This document shows, piece after piece, positions 33,921 through 41,550 of a stretch of DNA of 41,627 bases. Under the pieces are notes generated by a model. The model was not told the origin of the DNA, searched no databases, and saw nothing but the letters and a program-made list of their open reading frames with translations. Position 1 is the first letter of the stretch. Each line of letters begins with the position of its first letter. Origin of the DNA: Nanobdellota archaeon (GTDB lineage Archaea > Nanobdellota > Nanobdellia > Parvarchaeales > Parvarchaeaceae); contig JAJZBD010000008.1 of assembly GCA_021799085.1 (NCBI GenBank), positions 1-41,627 of the forward strand. Reading direction: 5' to 3'. A program made the position numbers and the translations under genes.

Positions 33921-35279
33921 ATGCAGCTCGGTCTAAACGGCAAAAAGTTAAGGGGCATATTTGCAGGAGGACTATCAGGCTGGATTCTAGATTCTTACGA
34001 CTTAAGTGCAATGTTCCTTTTGGTTCCGGTAATAGCTACATTATTTTTCCCTTCTGGAGATCTTATACTGGCCATAATAGGTGCATTCGCGATATACTTT
34101 ATAAGTCTAGTTTTTAGACCAGTAGGTGGCCTTATTTTTGGAAGGTTTGCCGATAGAAAAGGGCGAAAATTAGCAATGGTCGTCACCTTAATAGGCTTGG
34201 GAATAATAATATTCTCTACGGGTTTACTGCCTACGTATGCACAGATTGGTATAGCGGCACCAATATTCCTTGCGCTTTTCAGGATGATAACAGGAGTGTT
34301 TGCCGGAGGAGAATACGGTAACAGCTCTTCTATAGTAACGGAAAGCGTAAATACAAAATACAGAGGAAGAATCGGGTCTCTTTTACAGGGAGGTTATCCC
34401 ATAGGCTATGCATTAGCTGCAATAGTTTTTTTAACTTTAAGGTTTACATACGGTAGTTCATTTATAAGCTCTGATTATGGTGCAGGCTGGAGAGTGTTCT
34501 TCTTCATAGGTATAATACCTGTTATAGTTGGTCTAATAATAAGATTAAGGATGCCGGAATCATATCTGTGGTCCGATATAAGCAAGAAAAAGAAACTTGA
34601 TATGCATCCTATTAGGACCGTTTTTGGAAACAGGCAGTATAGGTTTTCTTTCTTTGTTGGAGTACTTGCAATGACGGGGATAGCATGGATATACAGTTTA
34701 ACTTTAGGGTTTTATCCCACTACATTGCCAGAATTCTTCGGAATAGGCTTTCCTGACTTCTTGTATATAGTAATAGTCGCAATTTTAACGTCGTTGCTTG
34801 GATATTTCTCTTCAGGGTATATAAGCGATATTATAGGTAGAAAGAAGGCTTTATACATATTTTCAGGATTAGCGATAATACTCGCATTTCCAACAATGTA
34901 TGGAATGTTTACTGGAGCTTATGGTATATTAATGGCTGGCTTTCTGGCATCGGTATTGGCATTTGTAACGACAGGAGCATATGGGGTAATACCTGCTTAC
35001 TTGGCGGAGAAATTCCCTACAAGAATAAGAAGCACGGGAGTTGGCATATCATTTAATGGAGGATTCATAGTGGGTTCATGGAGTTCAGTTATAATACTTG
35101 CAGCGATAGGGGCCGTAAATCCTTTGACTAACACTACAAATGTCACTACATTGCATGCAGCCTTGAGTTCATTCTGGTGGATTACAGCTATAGGCATAAT
35201 AATCGGTGAGATATTTATACTGACTTCGGCACTGCTTTCCAAGGAAACATACAAATTGGATCTTTCAAAAATACAATAA
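33921..35279 (+). CDS. MFS transporter, metabolite:H+ symporter (MHS) type
   Basis: 452 aa, about 12 helices. 'RPVGGLIFGRFADRKGRKLAMV' (motif A), 'GVFAGGEYGNSSSIVTES', 'GSLLQGGYPIGYAL' and the second-half 'SGYISDIIGRKKALY' fit sugar-porter/MHS carriers of organic acids such as dicarboxylates or shikimate-like compounds. Exact substrate unknown. TATA box about 26 nt upstream gives a leaderless start. Confidence 0.88.
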   Translation: MQLGLNGKKLRGIFAGGLSGWILDSYDLSAMFLLVPVIATLFFPSGDLILAIIGAFAIYFISLVFRPVGGLIFGRFADRKGRKLAMVVTLIGLGIIIFSTGLLPTYAQIGIAAPIFLALFRMITGVFAGGEYGNSSSIVTESVNTKYRGRIGSLLQGGYPIGYALAAIVFLTLRFTYGSSFISSDYGAGWRVFFFIGIIPVIVGLIIRLRMPESYLWSDISKKKKLDMHPIRTVFGNRQYRFSFFVGVLAMTGIAWIYSLTLGFYPTTLPEFFGIGFPDFLYIVIVAILTSLLGYFSSGYISDIIGRKKALYIFSGLAIILAFPTMYGMFTGAYGILMAGFLASVLAFVTTGAYGVIPAYLAEKFPTRIRSTGVGISFNGGFIVGSWSSVIILAAIGAVNPLTNTTNVTTLHAALSSFWWITAIGIIIGEIFILTSALLSKETYKLDLSKIQ

Positions 35280-35371
35280 AACTTTGATTAGGTTTGTAAA
35301 GTATTTTATATCAACCAATTTCTTTTATTTATTTAAGCTTCTATGTTGTTTCGTCCCCAAATTTTTAATGA

Positions 35372-35980
35372 TTATGTTTTATAACGAGTCTCTCTTATCT
35401 TTTCGGTTAGTTTCTTATGCATGCTGTACGGCATAAAAGAGAGAGGAAAAGCCCCGAGTTCATATATGATCCTGTGTAGCTTGTTCTCAGTCTTTATTCC
35501 AGAGAAGTCTATGTCATAAGGTTTATCTGATTCTATCTTTGCGTATTTTTTAAATAGCATTTCAGACCTAGGTTGGTGCGCGTAGTCGCTGACTATCGTA
35601 ATCTTTTTGACAGATGGAAGTTCATAGCTTATCTTATGAATAGAATTAATTGCGTTTTCTTCTGTATTTATTGATTCATTCTCTGTTATTATGCTGTCAA
35701 GATTCTTTCCCTTCGCTACATACTCATTTTTCTTTTCAAAGTCTTTTCCAAAACCAGATATTATTAATGCAGCCGATGGGTCATTTTTATATTCGGTAAG
35801 CGCTTTTTCCAGTCTTTTATACTGATTAGGCCCACCAAGAACAACTACTGCCCGTTTATAGTCGACTTCTATCTTATAAAGCTTGCGAATTTCATCAAGC
35901 TTGTCTAGATTACCATAAACAACAGGTTCCTTTGAATATGGCACATTTGCAATGTTTTTTACATAGTCTCCATTTTTCAT
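35372..35980 (-). CDS. DUF218 (YdcF/SanA-like) protein
   Basis: 202 aa. 'AVVVLGGPNQYKRLEKAL', 'ALIISGFGKD', 'ITENESINTEENA' and 'KITIVSDYAHQPRSEMLFKKY' match the DUF218 fold, with the usual E-x-x-S-x-N-T-x-E-N and S-x-x-H-x-x-R motifs. Unlike many relatives it has no N-terminal helix, so it is cytosolic. Family members bind nucleotide-sugar-like ligands or act in envelope processes; no function is assigned here. Confidence 0.85.
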   Translation of the reverse strand: MKNGDYVKNIANVPYSKEPVVYGNLDKLDEIRKLYKIEVDYKRAVVVLGGPNQYKRLEKALTEYKNDPSAALIISGFGKDFEKKNEYVAKGKNLDSIITENESINTEENAINSIHKISYELPSVKKITIVSDYAHQPRSEMLFKKYAKIESDKPYDIDFSGIKTENKLHRIIYELGAFPLSFMPYSMHKKLTEKIRETRYKT

Positions 35981-36081
35981 ATTACTTCATTATAAACACG
36001 CTTATGAATAGTACCTATATATAAGGCTTTCTATCGATCCAAATTGACTTAAAAAGTGCAGTAGCAAGAGTTTTGGATAAA

Positions 36082-36101
36082 TTTTATATATACACCGTGT
36101 A
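36082..36101 (+). promoter_or_regulatory. TATA box followed by an 11-bp palindrome
   Basis: TATA box tttatatata (36082-36091) is centred about 25 nt upstream of the ATG at 36112. tacac-c-gtgta (36091-36101) is a perfect odd palindrome directly downstream, where a bound repressor would block transcription. The adjacent gene encodes a ribbon-helix-helix protein, so auto-repression is a natural reading (inference). Confidence 0.55.
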
Positions 36102-36111
36102 CATAGTAAAT

Positions 36112-36699
36112 ATGAGAAACAAAACATACAAACAGACTCTACTTGAGGAAAGTGCTTATAATGCACTTGTGGATGCAAAAGCTATAATGCAGGCTAAAAG
36201 GGGCAAGAAAGTTACATTTTCTGATGTTATTAATGAATTCATAAAAAGGAGAGTAAATTTTTTAAAACTAGATCAAGACATACAGGATTATATTTCAGCG
36301 TTTGTAGATGCGGAAAAACAAGATAAAGATATTCTTGGGATTGTGCTTTTTGGATCTGTTGCTAGAGGTACTTTCAATAGCTATAGCGATATAGATATCT
36401 TAGTTGTAGTTGATAAAAACATATTAGACAACTTCTATAAAATTGAACAGATACTTAAAGAAATTGAGCCTGTAAGAGAAAAATTGCTTGCCAGAGGTTT
36501 GCACTTATATGTAAGTGAAATTGTTCTAAAAAAAGAGGATCTAACAAAATTTAGACCATTTTATATATCTTTATTAGAGGAAGGCATAATCCTATATGAG
36601 AAAAATGGTATATTGAGTGAATTCTTTAGTAATTTGAGCAAGATAAAGTACAAATGGGTGAAGACGGGCAACAACTTGGTGTTGGAATGGAAAAAATAA
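36112..36699 (+). CDS. Ribbon-helix-helix / MNT nucleotidyltransferase fusion
   Basis: 195 aa from the ATG at 36112 (MRNKTYKQTLLEES); the TTG at 36073 lies before the TATA box. Residues 1-45 look like a ribbon-helix-helix DNA-binding domain (TYKQTLLEESAYNALVDA... and VTFSDVINEFI). Then comes an MNT domain 'IVLFGSVARGTFNSYSDIDIL', the full GS-x10-DxD. Antitoxin-like, yet no HEPN gene follows. It may act as a lone autoregulated antitoxin or modify another HEPN protein. Confidence 0.8.
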   Translation: MRNKTYKQTLLEESAYNALVDAKAIMQAKRGKKVTFSDVINEFIKRRVNFLKLDQDIQDYISAFVDAEKQDKDILGIVLFGSVARGTFNSYSDIDILVVVDKNILDNFYKIEQILKEIEPVREKLLARGLHLYVSEIVLKKEDLTKFRPFYISLLEEGIILYEKNGILSEFFSNLSKIKYKWVKTGNNLVLEWKK

Positions 36700-36747
36700 C
36701 AGCTAAAAAAGCAATGGAAAGTGATACTGTAAATTAATGGTGAGATT

Positions 36748-37121
36748 ATGAGCATATATTTATCTGTATACCTCATTTTTCAGTTTATGCTGTTAGTTAC
36801 ACAGTTTTTAGCTGGATTATTAGCCACTATTGTTGGGATAGCTCTTTTAAAGCACATCAAAGATAAGGCACCATTAACTTCATACTTTCTAAATCCAGGT
36901 AAAACAATTGGTGTACCAGGTTTTCCAATAGCAGGAGTATTCTTTGGATTTACTGCTTTATTTGCGGGTTTAGCGATTTTTTAAATATAAGCACATTTTA
37001 TCCCAAAGGATTTACTGGGTTATTTGTTGATTACACACTTATAGTTATACCCTTTGTTGCTAGCATTGGTATAGTTTTAGTACTCTACTTTTGGTTCAAG
37101 AGATTTAGGAGGTTTGCATGA
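36748..37121 (+). pseudogene. Two-gene membrane module, first protein (copy 2), frameshifted
   Basis: Frame one gives 78 aa (MSIYLSV... to LAIF) with stop at 36982-36984, directly on a run of six T (36977-36982). One added T joins it to a 46-codon frame (LNISTFYPKGFTG... to FKRFRRFA) ending at 37121. The joined protein of about 124 aa matches the 120-aa protein at 31735 in length, loop (LKHIKDKAP) and basic tail. It then overlaps the next gene as ATGA, as in copy 1. A GGTGAG precedes the ATG. Could be a genuine break, slippage or a sequence error. Confidence 0.7.
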
Positions 37122-37540
37122 ATCCTGCCATTTTAATGCCATTTTTAATTGAAGTTATAATTGCAGCGCTATTTTTTATTTCTATCGGGTTTTACTTTTG
37201 GAGGAATTACGAAATATCAAAGTACAAAAGTCCAGTAGAGGCTAATAGAATCTTTGGCGCTTATATGATGAATCATCCCAAGAGATATACTCTGTCTTTC
37301 TTTTTTATGTCAATAGCAGCTATTTCTATCTTTCCTACAACTGTCGTCAATATAATTGCGTTTTTCAATCCAGTATTATCTAGTTTTGCTAAGGTCCTTT
37401 TTATGATTCTAAGTATGGTATCCATAATAGCTAATGTCGGATTCTTTATAACTTTTGTTTTAATAGGATTTAGATACTGGAGAAATTATATAAAAACTAT
37501 TAAATTGCAGGATAAATCCAGTAAAGCCAATGTTCTTTAA
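37118..37540 (+). CDS. Two-gene membrane module, second protein (copy 2)
   Basis: 140 aa, about three to four helices (7-29, 63-82, 88-102, 104-124) and a basic middle loop 'YFWRNYEISKYK'. AGGAGGT 4 nt before the ATG and ATGA overlap with the broken partner, the same junction as at 31735-31750. Counterpart of the protein at 31403-31738, with weaker residue similarity. Confidence 0.7.
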   Translation: MNPAILMPFLIEVIIAALFFISIGFYFWRNYEISKYKSPVEANRIFGAYMMNHPKRYTLSFFFMSIAAISIFPTTVVNIIAFFNPVLSSFAKVLFMILSMVSIIANVGFFITFVLIGFRYWRNYIKTIKLQDKSSKANVL

Positions 37541-37999
37541 CATAGCAATGATAATAAAGATGTTCAATCAAATAAACTATAAAAAGTCAGAACATGAAAT
37601 TTATTTCATTTAAAGGTTTCGGTCAGTTTTTAGACTTATATCTTTTTTTATTATAGTTAATATAGAACTTTATTAATGATATTATATTAGAATTATAGAT
37701 AATAATAGTAATATTATAATAATTTAATTATAATAGAAGAAACTTAAATAAGGATCTAAAAATCACAATAATAATTCAATAATATTATATTCAATATTTA
37801 TATAATTAATATAAAATCATATAAATAACTATCATCATTACTATTATTATATCAAATTATTTATAGTAAATAACCGTTACTTCGTGTATTTTATTTATTA
37901 AATTAAATGATATAATATTAAAACATATAATAATTAAGAATACTTTAATACTAATTTGTCTATGTAATTTATTTAATATTTGTAATGTATCTTTAAATT
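37541..37999. other. Very AT-rich gene-free spacer
   Basis: 459 bp, mostly short A/T words (ataataat, tttatata), with stops in all frames. I see no gene, tRNA or long repeat. atgaaa-ttta-tttcat near 37594 is a short hairpin. The last part holds the TATA box for 38000 (atttaatatt, about 26 nt upstream). The rest could be an unwinding element, a decayed gene or a transfer junction. Confidence 0.5.
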
Positions 38000-38386
38000 A
38001 TGGTAAATAAAACACAAAAAATCGGTAATGTTTCAAATTCCCAGGACTTTGATCTTTTTGGGTCGTTATTTCGCGTAGTTTTCCGTTTTTTGGTAATTGT
38101 TGTTCTTATCGCAGCATTTTTTGCAGCTGTCCTGGCTATAATCTCCCTTCCATTTAATTATGCTCATAATATATTTTGGAACGTATTTGGGGCATTGCTA
38201 GGTGTGCTTTTTATATTGTGGGTTATGAGTTGGTTTTTGCCTATGGGGCAAGGGTATTGTAAGGGGCATTCTAGGTGGTATAGCTATCAAAATGCTGAAG
38301 AAATTTTAAAGACAAGATATGCTAAAGGCGAGATATCAAAGAAGGAATTCGAGGAAAAAATCAAGGAATTAATGAAGTATTATTGA
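38000..38386 (+). CDS. Membrane protein with SHOCT domain
   Basis: 128 aa. Helices at about 27-52 and 56-78, then a C-terminal SHOCT motif 'AEEILKTRYAKGEISKKEFEEKIKEL' (short helical oligomerisation module). Leaderless start supported by the TATA box about 26 nt upstream. Role unknown. Confidence 0.78.
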   Translation: MVNKTQKIGNVSNSQDFDLFGSLFRVVFRFLVIVVLIAAFFAAVLAIISLPFNYAHNIFWNVFGALLGVLFILWVMSWFLPMGQGYCKGHSRWYSYQNAEEILKTRYAKGEISKKEFEEKIKELMKYY

Positions 38387-38452
38387 TAATAAATAATTTG
38401 ATAATATAACAATTTAAATAAGTTAATAAATTAATGTTGTTATAAGTTAAAT

Positions 38453-38573
38453 ATGTTGATAAAACTTAAAGATGGCCGGGAAATAAGCATAGGTAAGATC
38501 TGGTGGTAAAAAGGTCGGTTTAATGAAAAATGAAATGTGGGAGAAAAAAGGTATAAAGATACTAAAACCTTAA
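38453..38573 (+). pseudogene. Small broken reading frame
   Basis: Frame one (38453-38509) gives MLIKLKDGREISIGKIWW then stop. Skipping one T at 38507 joins it to KKVGLMKNEMWEKKGIKILKP ending at 38573, about 39 aa with a coherent charged composition. The frameshifted join is inference. Otherwise the 38387-38623 spacer holds only the 38624 promoter. Confidence 0.3.
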
Positions 38574-38623
38574 AATTAAGTATTTATATGCGGGCTTTTC
38601 ATCAATAAATAAAGATAATAACT

Positions 38624-39145
38624 ATGGTGCATAAAAGTAGATTGAATGAACTTCTGGAAGAAGAGAATAAAAAAATTAGGGAAGTAGTCTCAGAACTATA
38701 CAAAAGTTCAATTATCTTGCTTGAGAAAGGCATTCAAAATGGTGAAGGCAAAGTACAAATTGTGGACCCAAATCCTGATAGTATTCTTGATCCAAAATAT
38801 AGAAATGTTCATTCGCAGTATAGATATACACTTGAATTAGGTGATTATAGGTTTGAATTTAAGTATGGGCTTGAACAAGTAGGGAAGGAAGCATACCCCT
38901 ATCTTCAATTATACCTTTCCGCAAGTAAATTGGCTTTTCTTCCGGGTTGGCAAGTTAATGACCAAAGGTATAAGGTTTTAGATGTCCAGAAATTAGGCCC
39001 TTCTGGAAATTTGAAGTTCACTATATACCTACCTGGAGATTCAATTAAGATGCAAGGCTGGGAAGATGCATTGATAAATAAAACAAAAAGGATTAAGGAG
39101 ATGGATGCCATACATAAGTATAAGGCAAAAAAGTATTTTGGATGA
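38624..39145 (+). CDS. Uncharacterised soluble protein
   Basis: 173 aa, no helix or signal. The N-terminus is helical and charged (LNELLEEENKKIREVVSELY), the middle is beta-rich (YRYTLELGDYRFEFKYGLEQV) and the end is Lys-rich. No family recognised. TATA-like tatttatatg about 38 nt upstream, with a short leader. Confidence 0.7.
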   Translation: MVHKSRLNELLEEENKKIREVVSELYKSSIILLEKGIQNGEGKVQIVDPNPDSILDPKYRNVHSQYRYTLELGDYRFEFKYGLEQVGKEAYPYLQLYLSASKLAFLPGWQVNDQRYKVLDVQKLGPSGNLKFTIYLPGDSIKMQGWEDALINKTKRIKEMDAIHKYKAKKYFG

Positions 39146-39256
39146 AGCAATACCGTTTGCCGTTTATTTGCCTTTAATGATGGTATGCCCTAAAGCTATT
39201 TATATTAATTGTTTTCTAAAGTACTTGTAAGATTGCATAAAAACGGAGGCAAAAAT

Positions 39257-39886
39257 ATGGGAGGAATAAGTGGCGATGGTGGATATGCATCTCCTTATAA
39301 ACAGGACATAGAGACCTACCAGAAGATAAAAAAATATGATAGAAGGGGGCAGTTATTCCATAATAATAGTTTATTACCAAAATATCAGCATCATGACGAT
39401 ATAACTTCAAGTGGCTCTTCTCTTGAAGAAACATTGAGAAATTTAGAAAAGAAGGCCCATCTGCCAAAGGGAGATCTTTACATTACTAACCTCGAAAATC
39501 CTGGGAAAACTTATAGTTTAATCACTGGCGAGATGAAAGAGTATTATTTAAGCTCCAAAAAAGCTGAAAATGAGTGGATAGAGGACATTAATAAATACCT
39601 AAAATCCAAAGGAAAGCTTACTTTAGGTTATATCGCAGGCAGCATATATGAGACTAACGACAAAGAACATTTAGATGATTTAAGGCAGAAAGTGGCTGAT
39701 AGGCTATCAGAAAGCAATACTAGCATTATTGAAGCCTTAGTCATGGTTAAAATGGCCAACCCTCCCAAATTTATTGGTTCACTTTTTATAAGCGAGAATT
39801 GCCCGGGAATGTTCTTCTATGACAATGAAAAACGTAAAAGCCGATGTGTATATTGCGGAGAGGATGAGAAAGGGCTAAAATATTGA
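39257..39886 (+). CDS. Uncharacterised protein with C-terminal Cys motif
   Basis: 209 aa from the ATG at 39257, preferred because ggagg lies 7 nt upstream (39245-39249); the TTG at 39209 is less likely. Soluble. The C-terminus carries 'NCPGM' and 'RCVYCGEDEKGLKY', three Cys that could bind zinc. No family recognised. Next gene starts 15 nt downstream and shares an MG-x-S-rich opening. Confidence 0.65.
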   Translation: MGGISGDGGYASPYKQDIETYQKIKKYDRRGQLFHNNSLLPKYQHHDDITSSGSSLEETLRNLEKKAHLPKGDLYITNLENPGKTYSLITGEMKEYYLSSKKAENEWIEDINKYLKSKGKLTLGYIAGSIYETNDKEHLDDLRQKVADRLSESNTSIIEALVMVKMANPPKFIGSLFISENCPGMFFYDNEKRKSRCVYCGEDEKGLKY

Positions 39887-39901
39887 TAAGATGGTGCAAA
39901 T

Positions 39902-40243
39902 ATGGGATTAAGTTCGATTATGGGCAATGGCGGTTCGCATGCAAGTGACAGTATAGAAGACATTCTTGGATACGAAGGATCAGAGGAATTGAAAAAAGAA
40001 TTACGAAATTCAAAGAGGTATTCCAAACTTTCTAAGTACTTACTGGGAGCAGGGTTGGTATCTGGAGCCGTAGATATTGGCCTATCTGCTTATTATTCTC
40101 CTTTATTGGGCCTATCGGGAGCTTTTGTACCCCTCGGGTTTATTATGTCTGGAGCACTATTTGGTTATTATTCTTTGGTAAATGAAGAAAGTGCAAAGTA
40201 TAAATTAGATTCTGTGAAAAAGCATAAAGACAATTATCGATGA
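39902..40243 (+). CDS. Small membrane protein of unknown function
   Basis: 113 aa. A soluble first part (ESIEDILGY-like acidic helix) then two hydrophobic segments (about 45-64 and 69-92) and a basic tail (KKHKDNYR). Follows the 39257 gene on the same strand. The TGA overlaps an ATG at 40240 (see the broken frame there). Confidence 0.6.
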   Translation: MGLSSIMGNGGSHASDSIEDILGYEGSEELKKELRNSKRYSKLSKYLLGAGLVSGAVDIGLSAYYSPLLGLSGAFVPLGFIMSGALFGYYSLVNEESAKYKLDSVKKHKDNYR

Positions 40244-40400
40244 TAAAAATGAAACCAATAAGGTCCTAGAAATTAGGTTTTCCCATTACGGCAAAATAAC
40301 CGGTGCAAATGTAGAGTTGTACCGACCTAGAAGGTGGGAAGAATTACTTGAAGAGAAATACAATAAAAAGTTGGCATTAAAGAATAATGCTAAATCATAA
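40240..40400 (+). pseudogene. Probable small gene with a frameshift
   Basis: ATG at 40240 overlaps the TGA of the previous gene but meets a stop after nine codons (MIKMKPIRS). In another frame, 40218-40400 is open for 60 codons without ATG and reads like protein (VLEIRFSHYGKITGANVELY, then RPRRWEELLEEK...). One 1-nt shift near 40265 joins the two into about 52 aa. The intended product is unknown. Confidence 0.4.
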
Positions 40401-40405
40401 AAAAT

Positions 40406-40434
40406 GCAATAAAATTGCTTATTTTTGTTGTTTT
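40406..40434 (+). terminator. Hairpin plus T-rich run
   Basis: gcaat-aaa-attgc (40406-40418) is a perfect 5-bp stem followed by ttatttttgttgtttt. Placed just after the last plus-strand frame of the 38-40 kb gene group. Confidence 0.45.
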
Positions 40435-40444
40435 CTTCGGGTCT

Positions 40445-40489
40445 AATTAGTCTTTAAGTGTAATCTGGATACCCCAGAATGGTAGAAAA
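40445..40489. repeat. Non-coding repeat, copy 1
   Basis: Begins with 28 bases identical to copy 2 at 41506, then an imperfect stretch ending in ggtagaaaa. On the minus strand both copies read F-Y-x-x-x-VSRLHLKTN and stop, preceded by an in-frame stop, so each is too short to be a gene now. Confidence 0.75.
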
Positions 40490-40563
40490 TTGGCTTTGAT
40501 TATTACTTTAGCAGGGCTTGGATGATTATTTGGAACTAAAAACCTCTAAAACGTAGTCTATGG

Positions 40564-40962
40564 TTATGGGGTATCTTTTTTTATTTTATTTGATATATCT
40601 GCTAGAAGAGCACTTGTTTTTTCCAGAAGTTCCGCTTTGGCTTCTACTTTATATTTCTGACTTAACAACTTTGGATCTTTATATTGAATATAAACTCCTT
40701 TATTTCCATCCTCGAATATTAATATCTTTAGAGGTAGTTCTATGCCTATAGATGGGTCTGTTTGCATCAGCAAAGTACCAACTTTTGGAGATCCAAAAAG
40801 AAACACTTTTTCGTTATTCATCTGCATCTCTACACTTTCTGCGTTCTTTTTATGATCTATGACATAGAATAAATCGATTTTTCTTTCTGAAAGCTCCCTC
40901 TCCAGTAATTCAATGGTTTTTTCAAAATTGTTTTCACTTTTTATTATGATTAAGTCTTCCAT
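40564..40962 (-). CDS. DUF302 family protein
   Basis: 132 aa. 'LLERELSERKIDLFYVIDH' and 'VFLFGSPKVGTLLMQTDPSIGIELPLKILIFED' followed by 'VYIQYKDPKLLSQKYKV' fit DUF302, a small alpha/beta fold of unknown function. Cytosolic, no signal. A palindromic TATA element lies about 28 nt upstream and is shared with the divergent gene at 41018. Confidence 0.85.
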   Translation of the reverse strand: MEDLIIIKSENNFEKTIELLERELSERKIDLFYVIDHKKNAESVEMQMNNEKVFLFGSPKVGTLLMQTDPSIGIELPLKILIFEDGNKGVYIQYKDPKLLSQKYKVEAKAELLEKTSALLADISNKIKKDTP

Positions 40963-40984
40963 TCTTTGTTATATACTATTATGT

Positions 40985-40994
40985 TATTTAAATA
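40985..40994. promoter_or_regulatory. Palindromic TATA box shared by two divergent genes
   Basis: tatttaaata is its own reverse complement. Its centre is about 28 nt from the start codon at 40962 (minus) and about 28 nt from the one at 41018 (plus), so one element can serve both leaderless genes. Confidence 0.6.
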
Positions 40995-41017
40995 TTGCAT
41001 TCTTCTTATTATTATAT

Positions 41018-41491
41018 ATGGTTTCAAGAAATCTACACAGGAAACACAAGAGATCTGGTGTATGGCTGTTTCTTGGAGGTCTTTTTGAATATTTTATCTT
41101 GATGTTTCCATTGGTAGCTTCGACTTTCATGCTGTCTGTGCGGAATGATACCATCACGTTCATAAACATAATCATAACTTTCATACTAGTTCCGATAAGC
41201 TGGTCCGCTGGCACATACCAATCGTACTATGAAAAAACATATTATAATGGTAAGAATCTGAATGAGATTCTAAGGAAGAGGACCACACCAAGAAGCGAAA
41301 AAAGGACTATATGGTTTGTGATCATGGCGACATTTACTGCCGCAGCAGTGCCGCTCGTGTTGAACTTCGTGATTTTGTTTCAGCAGAATCTCATTGCTGG
41401 ATGGGGACTTGCGATAGTGGCATACGGGATAGCCGGGGTGCTAGCTATGATATTTTGGTACTTTTACACGACAGTAGCCCAAAAGCATTAA
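41018..41491 (+). CDS. Membrane protein, four helices
   Basis: 157 aa from the ATG at 41018 (MVSRNLHRKHKRSG). Preferred over the ATG at 40913, which would run through the promoter and into the DUF302 gene. Helices at about 15-35, 45-67, 99-120 and 127-148; basic loop 'RKRTTPRSEKR'. Family not recognised. Divergent partner of the DUF302 gene. Confidence 0.68.
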   Translation: MVSRNLHRKHKRSGVWLFLGGLFEYFILMFPLVASTFMLSVRNDTITFINIIITFILVPISWSAGTYQSYYEKTYYNGKNLNEILRKRTTPRSEKRTIWFVIMATFTAAAVPLVLNFVILFQQNLIAGWGLAIVAYGIAGVLAMIFWYFYTTVAQKH

Positions 41492-41505
41492 ATTTTTGTC
41501 AGTTC

Positions 41506-41550
41506 AATTAGTCTTTAAGTGTAATCTGGATACTCTATAAGGGTAGAAAA
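41506..41550. repeat. Non-coding repeat, copy 2
   Basis: Same 28-base opening (aattagtctttaagtgtaat and on) as copy 1, then about 17 bases with several differences. It lies 15 nt after the 41018 gene. The remaining bases to the window end show no gene. Confidence 0.75.

Noticed and set aside
40913..41017. Longer start for the last membrane protein
   Set aside because: It would span the shared promoter and overlap the DUF302 gene; the ATG at 41018 fits the TATA distance.
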